Part shown: positions 11,391 through 22,250 of the stretch, piece after piece
How the letters are laid out: every line of letters begins with the position of its first letter
Numbering within the stretch: the first letter of the stretch is position 1
Assembly: GCA_951213105.1 (NCBI GenBank)
Contig: OX578152.1
Location: 75,200,680-75,264,679 of the forward strand
Direction of reading: 5' to 3'
From: Amaurobius ferox
Taxonomy: Eukaryota; Arthropoda; Arachnida; Araneae; Amaurobiidae
Length of the DNA stretch: 64,000 nucleotides
Position numbers and translations under genes: made by a program
The notes under the pieces: generated by a model
What the model saw: only the letters and a program-made list of their open reading frames with translations
The model's database searches: none
Told to the model about the DNA's origin: nothing

Positions 11391-12167
11391 TAAATAAATA
11401 ATTTTTTAAAATTTACAAATCAAAAGTAATATTAATTTAAGGAATGGAACATTTTTAACTAAGAATATTATAAAGAAAATTAATTTAGAAGATTAAAAAT
11501 ATTCTAATTAAAGAATAAATGAAAAAGCCAATAAATATTATTTAAATATTACCAAATTAAGAATATTGAGCCAGGGAAAAAGAAATAAAAGTAAATTTTC
11601 AAACCTCCAAATTACCTAAATTCTAAAGCAACCCAACACATATATGCTTTATTAGCTCATATACCTAAAATTATATTTATATTGTCAAAATATTATAATT
11701 TATGTTGATTTTAATTAACAAAATTTTAAAAATTTCCATAGACCAATGTAATTTTTTAGATAATTTAAAAATTATCACTCTTATAATAAAAAGTGTAGGT
11801 ATAACAGTGAAATTGAACATAAAGTAGCATATTCTGAAAGTTTCATGACATTGTGGTGACAAGTTTTTTTATAAAATGTACCGATGGGAATTTTTTCATA
11901 AAAAAAAAGTTTTATTTTCCTTTCATGAAACCTATGGTAATATAAAAGTACACTTAATAATGAAATAATTTTACCTATTATTTTCTCATGAGACATATCT
12001 TTACCATAATTAGGCAGAAAAAATTGAAATATTTGTTTTGTACACTTTTAAACATTGATTTTCATGAAAGCATAAAACCACATTTTTCGTCGACTCCCCT
12101 TGCCAGGATGTCCTTAAGAGGGTGGTATGGTATAAATTTGGGTGAGCTATTATTGTTTAGGTAATCT

Positions 12168-12890
12168 TTGGTTCTCACAGCAGTGGTTAGGATGATGTAT
12201 TTATTGGAAGAGAAGAAAATTGATCTTTTGAGGCTCTGTTATGAAATAGGCGATACGGCGGATTCTGAGTATAAAATAGTGGAATTAAAAAATATAATTT
12301 GTGGGAGCAAGCAGAATGAGGAAGAAATGATAAGAAATTTGTTGTATTCTATTAGGGAAGAGAAAGGGGAGAATGACGAACGGAAAGAGAAGAAATAGAG
12401 AGAAAGGAATTAGGAGGAAATAGAAAGTTAAGAGAGTTGGAGGGAAAGTTACAGCAAGAGAGGAAATGCGAGATCAAAAGGTTAATGTGGGAACTCGGAG
12501 TGAACCAGGATAAGAATAGTGAAACCCAAATTGCATGGAATACAACTACCCAGAACTATGGCCGCGGCCAAAGTGGCAGAGCGGTGAAAAGTGCATAAGA
12601 ACACAATGTTGTGCTTTGCATGTGAAAAGTTAAGACACTGTAGATATGAATGCGAAGAGATATATAGCGCGCTTAAAAATAAACGACTTAATTCGGAAAA
12701 CTCGCAAAAAAGTATAAAGCTTAATTCAGAAAAGTCGCGAAAAGCTCAGTTTAGAATATTTGAGGATATCCGGGAAAAACCAGAATTACCAAGTCTAGAT
12801 ATTCACACAGGGGCGAAAAGCGTTGATAAAATTAAACTGCCTTTTCGGATATCGGATCTTCCGAATCTCAGAATGGAAAGCTAGAAAGAG
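12168..12890 (+). pseudogene. Retroelement gag-like remnant with CCHC zinc knuckle
   Basis: Three successive frames carry a Lys/Glu-rich protein like the gag of Ty3/Gypsy-type retroelements. Frame one (12,168-12,398) has LLRLCYEIGDTADSEYKIV, matching the N-terminal helix seen in arthropod gag proteins. A highly charged helix follows in a second frame. The third (12,591-12,884) carries CFACEKLRHCRYEC, a Cys-x2-Cys-x4-His-x4-Cys zinc knuckle for nucleic-acid binding. Two frameshifts and the insertion of a hAT element at 12,913 have broken it. Protease, reverse transcriptase and integrase are not seen, so the element was defective or has been deleted. Confidence 0.6.
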
Positions 12891-12904
12891 AAAAGGTGCT
12901 GAGG

Positions 12905-15122
12905 GAGAGAAGCAGTCGCGGCCGATAAGGGGCGTCGCGAGTACGCGCGACACCATTGAGTAAACACCCCAAATTATTTTTTTAATTATACAGATTTATT
13001 ACAATTTCTATTGAAAAAATCTGAATTTTTGTTCAATTAAATCGAGAATTATTAAAAATAAGTTATAAAATATGTCACTAGATGGCAGAACTAAAGTTTC
13101 CTTCAGAGAAAGCAGAATCGCGAAAACTGTACTGCATACAATTTCCAACACATAAGGGGAAAATACAGGGATATTTTATAAAGCTGCGTCCCTGACGTCG
13201 GCATTTCGAGAGTAAACGAACGGTATAGGAACAATATTAGAAATTTGGCATGAAAAAAAACAGACAGTGCAGAATTAAACAGTAGATTGTGTCGCGTTCT
13301 GGGCGCGGAGCTAGCCAAAGAGAAATAGAAGAGTAGGAAAACATGAAGAGGGACTTCTCAAATTGGCTCAGTTTCGCTAATTTGGCCTCAACTTTTTACA
13401 TTTAAGAATGCGTTTGTTCTCTTTCTCGTCTGTTTAATAAATTTGGAAGTTCAAATAAACATTTGAACAAATGAGTGGATTAAGTGTACGTGTGTGGTGA
13501 TGGGAAGGGATGGGGGTTCTCTGGTTGATCTGCTGGTGACGAATTCCAATATGTTTGACTTCAAATTAATTCTTTAAATGTCTGGAGTTTCCTATTTTTG
13601 GCATACCCGTGATCGATAGGCTATTTTTAGTGACGCTTCAGAAATATGTTGTTTCGCATATTTAGTTTGAGGGGTCACTTGACCTACCCAGCTGTCTTAC
13701 TTTTTCAGCTATTTAACATAAAAAATACCTAAAAATTAAACACACTTTAAATATTTAGTAAAAAAATTTAATATTAAATTTTCATCGTGTTCCTTTTATC
13801 TGCGTCGTTTCCCTCGAAATTTTGATCCCAGGTTGGCAACTATATTGCTCAGATACCCCCTGGGCGTAAATTTTACTTGAGGTAGCCCCCAAATTTCTTA
13901 TCTCGGCTTCTAATTTAGCGATTTTGATTTTAACGATGGTTATAGTCTCTGCATCCTCTGTACGTGTCATCTGAATATACATATTTTGTATCAGACCCCT
14001 GAGCGTAACTTTTAGTTTAACTAGCCCCATAATTATACATTTTTAGCGAGCAATTTTCTTAATTGAACGAATTTAGTTTTGATAGTGGCTACAGTTTCTG
14101 CACCATTTGTACATGTCATCTGGTTAAGCATCTTTGTTGTGACAGCTCTCTGAGGATAACTTTTACTTCAATTAGCCCCCCCTCCCCAAATTTCCCATCT
14201 CACCTCCTAATTGAACGAATTTGCTTATGCTGATGGTTGTATCTGCACCATCCGTACGTCTCAGTTTGATACACATATTTGATGGATATATAATATACAT
14301 GCGTTTTTTGTGTCAACTCCCTGGGCGTAAATTTTAGTTTAACTAGCCCCCACAATTTTACATCTCAGTTCCTAATTGAGCGTTTTTGACTCTGCTGGTG
14401 ACTATATAGTCTGAGCATAATTTGTACATTTCACTTGGATACACATATTTTTGTGTCAACCCCTGGATGTAACTTTCAGTTTAACTAGTCCTCACAATTT
14501 TACATATCTGCTCCTAATTGAACGATTTTGGTTCGGCGTGTGGCTATAGTCTATCCACCATTTGTACATGTCACATGGATAACTTTCACGTTGCAAATCC
14601 CTGAGCGTAACTCTTATTTTGGTTATCACCCCCCCCCCCCTCCCAAATTTTCCATCTCGCCTCCTAATCCACCGATTTTGATTTTACTAGTGGCTATAGT
14701 CTCTGAACCATCAGTACGTATCATCAGAATATGCATATATTTTTAGTCAACTCCCTAGGCATAACTTTTAGTTTAACTAGCCCCTACAATTTTACTTTAA
14801 TGTAAATTAGGACTATGTAATGTTTTTCCACTAGGAAGGATACGTTCCATGTGTCCAGGATCTTTATGAACAAGCGAGCAGATGGGAGGTACGTTATTTT
14901 ACTTAATACATCCGTCGTTTATATTTTTAATACATATATATATATTTCAGTCCATCTTATCATTTTTGCTATACAGAACATTTTCACTTAATGATTAATC
15001 TCAGGTATATATAATACAAGTAAAATAAAAATTTAATTATATATATTACTAATATATAGGCATAAATACATAGATCAGCGCCTCCCTCTACATGTCACTC
15101 ACGAGCCGCCACTGGAGAGAAG
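12905..15122 (-). mobile_element. hAT-type non-autonomous transposon, copy 1 (12,913-15,114) with 8-bp target duplication
   Basis: The element itself is 12,913-15,114. Its ends are CAGTCGCGGCC and, on the complement, CAGTGGCGGCTCG. The flanks are GAGAGAAG on both sides (12,905-12,912 and 15,115-15,122), a perfect 8-bp target duplication. CAGTGGCGG ends with 8-bp duplications are typical of hAT/Tip100-like elements. No transposase frame is present. Most of the interior (about 13,780-14,790) is a tandem minisatellite. It matches 26,772-29,167 in inverse orientation and lacks about 200 bp present there (28,350-28,560). Confidence 0.82.
13780..14790 (-). repeat. Minisatellite of about 136-172 bp units inside hAT copy 1
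   Basis: Each unit, read on the complement, starts with a phrase like taaactaaaagttacgctca and ends with a runs-of-G phrase (aatttgggggg). About seven units are present, matching the array at 27,115-28,040 in copy 2. Confidence 0.78.
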
Positions 15123-16380
15123 GAATACAATGTCGCGAGTGGATTCTGCGCTGACGAAGGAAAGTCGGGGGGGGGGGGGGGAGAGTTTCCTGGTCATAGA
15201 TATGTCTATATCAAAGTGGCCCCTGAAGGGAAAGGGGGCAATCTAGCAGGTAACCTCAAGTTCCGAGTCCGATAGTGGGCAATATATAAGGGACGGTAAG
15301 GAAAGGAAAAGATCTAGAAAAGACCACCCTGGGGTCCCAATATTTGTGAGCCCAATTATCACCGAAAAGGGAAATGTTGCAAGTAGTTTGGAGACATTGG
15401 GGATCTTGGAGAATTCAATAGGAATGTATAAAAGTTGAATTACGGAGTATGAGAAAAAGGAGACGGAGACAGTGAACGAAAGATGGGGAACAGGATATTG
15501 AGTTAAAGCCCAACTTGAGACAATAAGTCATGAGAAAGCGATGTTAGTCAAAGTAGGGACAAAGTTGGAAGGGAAAGATGAAGGAACAGCAATTATGGAG
15601 GTAGCTGTGGGTTTAGACAGTGAGAAAAAACAGAGGGCTGGTGGTGGGAGTAGAAGAAAGTTGGCTTCCCTGCGAGTCCAATGTTATATATGGGTTCGGT
15701 TAGTGAGAATAAACAAATAGCTGGTAGGGGTAGAAGCAAGCTGGCTTCCCTGCGAGACCAATGTATGGTATGGGTTTGGCCAGTGTAAAGAAACAAAGTA
15801 CTGGTGGTGGTAGAAGCAAGTTGGCTTCCCTGCGATTCCAAGGAATAGCTCAAGAGAGAAAAGGTGCAGGTATTCACGAGTGAAAATGAAGTTATTAGTG
15901 GGAAAATTTGGGAGATTGGGAAGGAAACCGAAGATGAAATATGCTGGGGTTAGAAGCAAGTTTGCTTCCCTGTGAGACCAATGTTATGGAGGGAAGTGGT
16001 CGAGAGAGAGAAGGTGCAATTATTCACGAGTGGAAATGAAGTTATTAGTGGGGAGATTTGGGAGATTTGGAAGGAAACCGAAGATGAAATATGGTGTGGT
16101 TAGAAGCAAGTTTGCTTCCCTGCGAGACCAATGTCATAAAGGGAAGTGGTCGAGAGAGAGAAGGTGCAATTATTCACGAGTGGAAATGAAGTTATTAGTG
16201 GGGAAATTTGGGAGATTTGGAAAGAAATCGAAGATGAAAATGAAATATGAGGAAGAAATTATATAGTCAGTGGAAAGAATGGAAGAGTGGATCTCGATTT
16301 GTGGGATCAGAAAGTGGATACTGGATGCTGAAAAGAAGTTGAGTTCAAATCTGTGGGGGTTACTAGAATGGACTCTCTGA
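15123..16380 (+). pseudogene. Continuation of the LTR element after the hAT insertion, with tandem coding repeats
   Basis: After the hAT element the same purine-rich, charged reading style resumes with several stops. From about 15,590 it consists of repeats: three spaced near 80 bp that share tggcttccctgcga, then three 150 bp units. The product is unrecognised. It may be a lineage-specific C-terminal gag extension or a spacer before the 3' LTR. No pol motifs are visible. Confidence 0.5.
15861..16260 (+). repeat. 150-bp (50-codon) in-frame tandem repeat
   Basis: The phrase aaggtgcarktattcacgag begins units at 15,861, 16,011 and 16,161, exactly 150 bp apart. The unit is a multiple of three and one frame translates as a repeated basic peptide containing EMKLLVG and RSKFASL. 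The third unit is truncated. Confidence 0.85.
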
Positions 16381-16824
16381 CAGGTGAAATGACGAAGAGG
16401 GTTACTATCCCTATAATGATATATAGTATGTTCTTTGAATAAAGCTCTGAGTCAGTAACCTAAAATTTGAAATTATGGAAAAATGTATGTAAATTGTAGT
16501 GTGTTTAACATAATTGATAGTGAATATTGATAAATCTGGTGTATTAAGAACAATTTTGTTTTTAGCGCTAAACCGTAGAAATGGAAAATTGGTAATTAGT
16601 GTTTAAAGAATAAATTTTGTTTATGGCAATATACTTTTGTGTGTGAAACTTAAATTTTGATAATTATGGTGTGTAATGGTTCGATCCTGACACTAGATCA
16701 CAGAGGAATTCTTGGTTGCAGAGAGCATAGCCTGTGTGTGGGAATTTCCACTATGAGAAGGGGATGCAGGGTATGGATTGCCCGTCATCGTTGGTAAATG
16801 GATGAACTGAAAAGTGGCGAAAGG

Positions 16825-17265
16825 TGTCACGAACTCTGTCCATGCCAGGAGGACTGGGCTTATTCTCGGAAAAGCTTATTCTAGAAATATTTAAAGCTTA
16901 TTCTCGGAAAAGCTTATATAGGAGGAAAAGCTTATTCTCGGCCCGCCATCTTGCTTCTTCGAGAGCTGTACAGCTGGCTCCTCAATTTGATACTGCGGAG
17001 TCAAGGGGCAGACGTTGGAGGGGAGGGGGTTGCGGTTGAAGAACGAGAGGACTTGCTTTCTGGACTCTCATCTGAAGGGACGATAGGACTCAGGGAGTCC
17101 CGAGTATTATAATGTATAAATTTTAATCTGTGTATATGTGTAAATATTTAGACGTAATAAATGTGTCTTGTGATTCTATGAAAGTGTTTTGCATAAGCGT
17201 AGGGGAAAGAGCCATCGAACTGGCTCAAGGCGATGAGCACTAAGAATAGAGGTTAGTTCGGTACA
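16825..17265 (+). repeat. Long terminal repeat (3' LTR) candidate
   Basis: Starts TGTCACGAAC and ends GGTACA, with a purine-rich tract (gaaaagtggcgaaagg) immediately upstream as expected for a polypurine tract. It contains a TATA element (cttatata, 16,911-16,918) and an AATAAA at 17,156-17,161. U3 holds three short repeats of gcttattctcgg. No matching 5' LTR is present in the window. Confidence 0.55.
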
Positions 17266-17409
17266 CTTGTGATTGGGATTTTAAAATTTAAAGATCTGTG
17301 TACAACTTTTAATTAAAATGATTAAAACTCCTAACTTAAGTTTGACGTACAAATTTCATAGCATATTTTAATGAAATATAATATGACATATTTTGCAATT
17401 TGATAGTTA

Positions 17410-18030
17410 TCTATATGTATAAGGAAGAAAAGTATGTATGTATGTATGTATGTATGATCCAACATCACGAGAGAATGGCCAAACCGAATTTGATGAAATT
17501 TGGCGGGTAGTCTTAAAATAGCCCCACTTAAAATTTAGTTCTTGTTTCGAGTTTCTAACACCAGAGGTTGTCGCGATATTAATGAAAGACAAAATTTTCG
17601 TTTGTCTCATCATCATGGAAGAACATCTACACCGAATTTAATGAAATTTTGTGGGTAGCTTTAAAATAGCACCCCATAAATATGTCTAAGTTTCGAGTTT
17701 CCTTGACCAGGAGTTGTTCAGATATTAATGGAAAATTAAACTCTTTCCTAGGAGAGATATTAATGGAAAATGAAACTCTTTCCTAGGAGTTCTACTCTAT
17801 AACTCCATGATTCTCAACGAAAAAGGTTGGAAATAGTTGGTTTAAAACGTGAAAGTCAATTAAATATCTGAGTTTTGTTGGAGTTTATTGAACGTATTAG
17901 TTAGTCACTATTGAAAATCGTAGGTTTGAAATATGAATTTAAATGGACACTCTATCACCATGGTTTATTTTTCACAGGCTTACTAAGCAAATTTTATTAA
18001 TTTGAATAACAAATAAATGAATATAAGGCA
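17410..18030 (+). mobile_element. Helitron-like 5' head, family G copy 1
   Basis: Begins A|TCTATATGTATAAGG, then a short TATG microsatellite (17,432-17,454), then ccgaatttgatgaaatttgg. This order (TC start, microsatellite, gaaatttgg phrase) is the layout of many arthropod Helitron 5' regions and matches the heads at 19,593 and 56,053. It also holds a 31 bp tandem duplication (about 17,730-17,790). No 3' end is identified. Confidence 0.5.
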
Positions 18031-18034
18031 TTTT

Positions 18035-19572
18035 CCCAAAGACCGGTACGGACCAGAATTTGGCGACATTTTTGGCGCGAATTCTCTTACTGCCCCCGAT
18101 GTTTTTAAAATGCATCTTTAGCTTATAGAAAGGTATTTCATGTAATTTTTTTGCAAATTTAACAGAAATTGGATAAAAACTAAACTTAGAAGTAATTTAT
18201 AAAGATTGATACTCAGAAGGAATTTAGGTACTTTTCGGCCAGTCGTTCTCTGTCGAAGATCGCTATGTGAAAACAACCGTTTGTGCAATAATTGATCCGT
18301 AGTAATTTGAACATTGGTTCTACGCCTAAAAAACAACACAGAATCCGGCCCCGCTGGCTGTCGGAGGTTGCGCGTAGCAACAACTCTTTGTGCAACAGAT
18401 GTTCCATGGATCATAGAAAGATGTAGCATTTCGAACATGGATCTACGCCCGCTTCGTGGACTTATCTCGGTATACTCGCCCGCTAAAAACATAACAGAAT
18501 CCGGCCCCACTGGCTGTCAAAGGTTGCACGTAGCAACAGATGTTCCGTGGCTCATAGAGTAATGTAGCAATTCGAACATGGATCTACGCCCGCTAAAAAA
18601 AATCACAGAATCCGACCCCGCTAACTGTCGGAGGCCGCACGTAGCAACAGCTGTTTGTGCAACAGGTGTTCCATGGCTCATAAAGTGATGTAGCAATTCG
18701 AACATGGATCTACGCTCGCTTCGCGGGATTACCTCGATACGCTCATCCGCTAAAAAACATCACAGAATCCGGTCCCGCTGGCTGTCGGAGGTCGCACGTA
18801 GCAACAGCTATTTGTGCAACAGGTATTCCGTGGCTCAGAGTGATTTTCATGTTACGTCCGCTGCACGGACTGCGCTGTTTGAGCCATAGAACATCTGTTG
18901 CATAAACAGCTTTAACTATGTGCGAGCTCCAACAGCCAACGAGGCTGAATCGCGGGTAAGACCGCGAAGCGGTAGTAGGTTCATGTTCGAATTGCTACGA
19001 ACCAACTGTTGCCACACTATAACTAAATACGACTGTCGCCCCGTTAACCGAAAAGTATCGAAATTTGATAAATAATGATACTTAAAAGAAATTCGATAAA
19101 AAACGACACTTAGAAGAAATGCGATAAAAAACGCAACTTAGAACATTCGTACCCACGTCCAATCAACCACTGATTCATACACCATTCAATCACATTCATT
19201 TTACCACTATCAATCAAAACATTAAAAAAAATTCTAAATCTTTCACCCTTCCCAGCCATTTAGCACACACAGCACAAATCAAGGACACTTGAAAAACGAT
19301 GAAAAAAGATCTCCAAACTTAGCTCCAATCTATCAAATTCCAAAATTAACACATGGTTGTATCCAAAAATCCAAAATCAACGTGGCTGGTTAATTCAAAA
19401 CGTCCGAAACGACTGAGAATCGCAGCAAAAGCAAGAAATGCGCTGCTTTTCTGTACAAGTTCCCAAAAGGGGGTTACCAGAGTTACTAAAGAGTCACCAA
19501 GGCGCAATAGCACTCCGTTTATCGCCAATTTGACGCAACAACAAAAAAAAAACGACCGTACCGGTCTCTGGG
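18035..19572. mobile_element. 1.5 kb inverted-terminal-repeat element K
   Basis: The left end CCCAAAGACCGGTACGG and the complement of the right end CCCAGAGACCGGTACGG differ at one base. The element contains a GC-richer tandem array (18,308-18,850) and an inverted partial unit. A 22-29 bp subrepeat (gataaaaa..acacttagaag) lies in direct orientation on both sides of the array (about 18,168 and three times near 19,070-19,145). No transposase and no clear target duplication are seen, so I cannot place the superfamily. Confidence 0.6.
18308..18850 (+). repeat. Tandem array of about 125-140 bp units in element K
   Basis: The phrase gaacatggatctacgc (or gaacattggttctacgcc) recurs at about 18,308, 18,434, 18,573 and 18,699. 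Units share atccggcccc and cacgtagcaacag. A reversed partial unit follows at 18,860-19,005 (acagctttaactatgtgcg ... gttcatgttcgaattgctac), so the array ends in a hairpin-forming inversion. Confidence 0.75.
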
Positions 19573-19693
19573 ATTGAACCGAATATAAACATATCTATCT
19601 ATATATATATATATATATATAAAGAAGAGAAGTATGTATGTATGATCCAATGGATCTGATTGGCCAAAGAGTGACTAATCAAATCCATTTTAT

Positions 19694-19819
19694 TACTTTC
19701 CTTATATACATAATGTATAAGGAAAGTATTGTGAAGGGGTCGAAAATTCGAATTCGAGTTTTCGACGGGAGAGCACGTTTCAAGCATCCCTGATCACGAA
19801 TCAAACATTTTTGAAGTGA

Positions 19820-19851
<32 letters not shown>

Positions 19852-19853
19852 TA

Positions 19854-19917
<64 letters not shown>

Positions 19918-20731
19918 TATGTGTGTGTGTGTGTGTGTGCGTGTGTGAGTGTGTGTGTGTGTCAGTAAGTCTGCGGAGACGATAACTGACGAACGAATGG
20001 ACCGATTCGAACAAAATTTGGTACAAAAATTACAATCCGTAAACACTGGAAGCCTATTGTTTTTATACGCAATCGAATGTTCAGAACCCCCCTAAATTTT
20101 CGAATGAAATTTTGAAAAAATCGTCAAAAAATCAAAACCGCTAATAAAGTTACGCAAATAGACATTTCTTATGTAATGTTTCATTAGAAACGATTGACAT
20201 AAATTTTAGAACGCTAACATAAACCGTTCTCGAGATATTGTACATTTTTCAAAAAAATTATCAAAAAGTCATATAAAATAAAAAAAAAAATATTTCCTAT
20301 TGAGAAACATGTTCACTTTTCATATGCAATACTATGCGATAAATTGGGTGACATCATTCTCGTGGATCTAGCTCGTTTCATTCATGAAAAAAGATACTTT
20401 AAGTAATACTTTTGTATTTGAACGCCAATAGTCATTTATCTGCGGTAAGAATAACTTATTTCTTCGGCCATAACGCTGGGCAAGATTTTGGCGACAAATT
20501 TGGCGGAATGTCGCCAACTTGGCGATATTTTGAAATGTTGCCAAATCAAAGAAAATCTCGCCAAATGGATAAAATGACGCTAAATCAATGAAAATAACGA
20601 CTATTTAACGAAAATTCAATATCTTGGAAAGAATATTAGTATCTACTATAAGAAAAACCTATTTTTTTTTACTGTAAAAGTAGTAAATTCATTACATTAT
20701 ATAAGGAAAGTCATGTGTTGCCCACATCAGA
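19694..20731 (-). mobile_element. Family A non-autonomous element, copy 2
   Basis: Complete reverse-orientation copy. The palindromic end (tactttccttatatac ... gtataaggaaagta) is at 19,694-19,729 and the head (complement of TCTGATGTGGGCAACACATG) ends at 20,731. It carries the longest GT microsatellite of the family. No coding capacity. Confidence 0.78.
19822..19965. repeat. GT microsatellite in family A copy 2
   Basis: About 140 bp of GT dinucleotides broken by gaaagta(t) interruptions that recur within the array, suggesting expansion of a compound unit. Confidence 0.93.
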
Positions 20732-20878
20732 TTTTTTTCTTACATAATACAATGAATTTACTTCTTTCACAGTGAAAAGACAATGTATAAGATTCACGAC
20801 CCTATATGTTCCGGTGTAGTTTTCATCAGAGTTTTGCATCGTAAATTCCGAGCAACGCCGGGTAATTGCTGCTAGTAT

Positions 20879-21680
20879 GTTATAAAGTATGAATTTCAAA
20901 ACATTATATATAATGTTAAAATTTCCTTGTGTAAAAATGTAGAGAATATACAAAAAAAAATAAAAATAAAAGTACGAATATTTTTACTTTCAATACTTTT
21001 TAGTTAAAATGAAAATATATACAATTTGATGGGTACCAATTACAATAACAGAAAACACTTTGGCATTTCTTTCCTATTGGTTTGTCTACTCAACCCAAAT
21101 TTGGTACAAAAGCAGCTTGTTTCATGAATGTAAAAACATTTCTGTAATGTTTAGGGAAAATTTACCCATGTTATACAGGTTACCTGTACATGTAAGCACA
21201 TTTTGTATTATGTTGTAATGTCTCTGCACATTTCATAATTCAGTGCATTACAGCAGGTTTGAATTTATTCAGTTTTATTCCAAATTAAGTATACTGGGAT
21301 AATTTATGAATAATTTAAAAAGAAAGACAGATTCAGTTTGATGTGAATGTGCTATGTTCAAATTATGTATTTAAAATCCAAATTATAGTATATAAGCATG
21401 TCTACATGCAAATAAAACCACCAGTAAATAATGTATAGTATATCCACTTGTTCTTTTATTTTGTCGGTAAAGAAACAGATGATGGTATTTTATTTAAGGT
21501 ATTTGATATTATAAAAATAAAATATTTTATAGAAATCTTATGAAAATCACATAAACAATATCATATAAATTTTGTTATAGGATTATGAAATTACCTTATA
21601 CAATCTTGAAGTACCTTCAATTGCATTATAATGTTCTTTACTAAAATTGTACTAAAATTTATTCGAATTGTTCAATTTGT
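20879..21680. other. AT-rich non-coding sequence
   Basis: I see no exon, element end or repeat shared with the rest of the window. Confidence 0.5.
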
Positions 21681-21770
21681 TCTTGAGATATTGTTGAAGA
21701 CCCAGACCATCCGACTCATCCTGAGGACTTGAGCAGCTATTTGGATGGCCGGGAGAGTCTTGAGATATTG
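21681..21770 (-). mobile_element. 64-bp short SINE (21,694-21,757) with 13-bp target duplication
   Basis: The insert 21,694-21,757 is flanked by TCTTGAGATATTG on both sides (21,681-21,693 and 21,758-21,770), a perfect 13 bp duplication. On the minus strand it ends in ggatggtctgggtcttcaa, the tail of the long SINE family at 33,283 and 52,576. A second insert of the same 64 bp length is at 53,185-53,248. Confidence 0.75.
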
Positions 21771-22007
21771 TGTCCGAACACAACCATATACGTTGTTTAC
21801 ACATGAGGGGTACCGTTTTAAGATTTTCTAGGAGGACGGGGCAAAAGTTGTTATGTTCCAATGATGGAAATATGATTCAGCATGAAAAATTATATAATAA
21901 GCACAATAACTTAGAAATCCTTAAGGGCAGCCCTGATACACATACTGACATAATTTGGAATATGTTATGTATATAATCACAAAATCCACTTGTAAGGAGC
22001 ATCCCCG

Positions 22008-22250
22008 AAATTTGGAAAACACTCGTATTTCAGATACCTGCATTTATGGACCAGTTTTTCACTTATTATGTACTCTTCAGCAAGGAATAGCCACTATCTA
22101 CAATGGCAACAAGAAACTTATTATAAGTCACAATTTTTGTTAACTTCCATGAGAACTGACAGTGAAGCACATTAGAATCAAAACTGGTCCATGGATGCTG
22201 GAAGTGAAAAACTGGTCCATAAATGCAGGTATAGGGGTGTCTTCCAGATA
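22008..22250. mobile_element. Palindromic MITE with 30-bp perfect inverted arms
   Basis: The arms at 22,034-22,063 and 22,203-22,232 are exact reverse complements (ATACCTGCATTTATGGACCA and onward). The match weakens outward through tttggaaaacac / gtgtcttccaga. A degraded direct copy of one arm (aaaactggtccatggatgct) lies at about 22,180. Tc1/mariner-like MITE is possible; no target duplication was settled. Confidence 0.6.

Larger units (their letters stand above)
9324..12113 (+). mobile_element. DNA transposon with TTAA target duplication (Kolobok/Mutator-like)
   Basis: The left end GGAGACTCTGGCAAGG (9,324-9,339) and the complement of the right end GGACATCCTGGCAAGG (12,098-12,113) match at 13 of 16 bases. 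Both ends are flanked outside by TTAA (9,320-9,323 and 12,114-12,117). A transposase relic lies 140 bp inside the left end. TTAA duplication favours the Kolobok superfamily; the protein relic belongs to what domain databases call a Mutator-like transposase domain. The interior from about 10,130 to 11,390 looks like an inserted LTR. Confidence 0.68.
19593..20878 (+). mobile_element. Helitron-like element, family G copy 2, interrupted by family A copy 2
   Basis: The head is TCTATCTATATATAT... then the TATG microsatellite and gatccaa phrase shared with 17,410. The tail is gagcaacgccgggtaattgctgCTAG|T at 20,853-20,879, the hairpin-plus-CTAG(T) end typical of Helitrons in many animals. Family A copy 2 lies between. 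Joining head and tail as one element is an inference from order and orientation. Confidence 0.5.

Noticed and set aside
13782..14030. 82-codon frame duplicated at 27,861-28,109
   Set aside because: It lies in the hAT minisatellite, has stops in other units and no domain.
18308..18850. CRISPR-like array in element K
   Set aside because: The repeat is the whole 125-140 bp unit with no unique spacers, and the genome is eukaryotic.
19679..20046. Open frames rich in Thr-His repeats over CA/GT arrays (also 8,570-8,848, 26,561-26,791, 29,121-29,351)
   Set aside because: They are translations of microsatellites and the family A body; the same frame recurs only because the element recurs.
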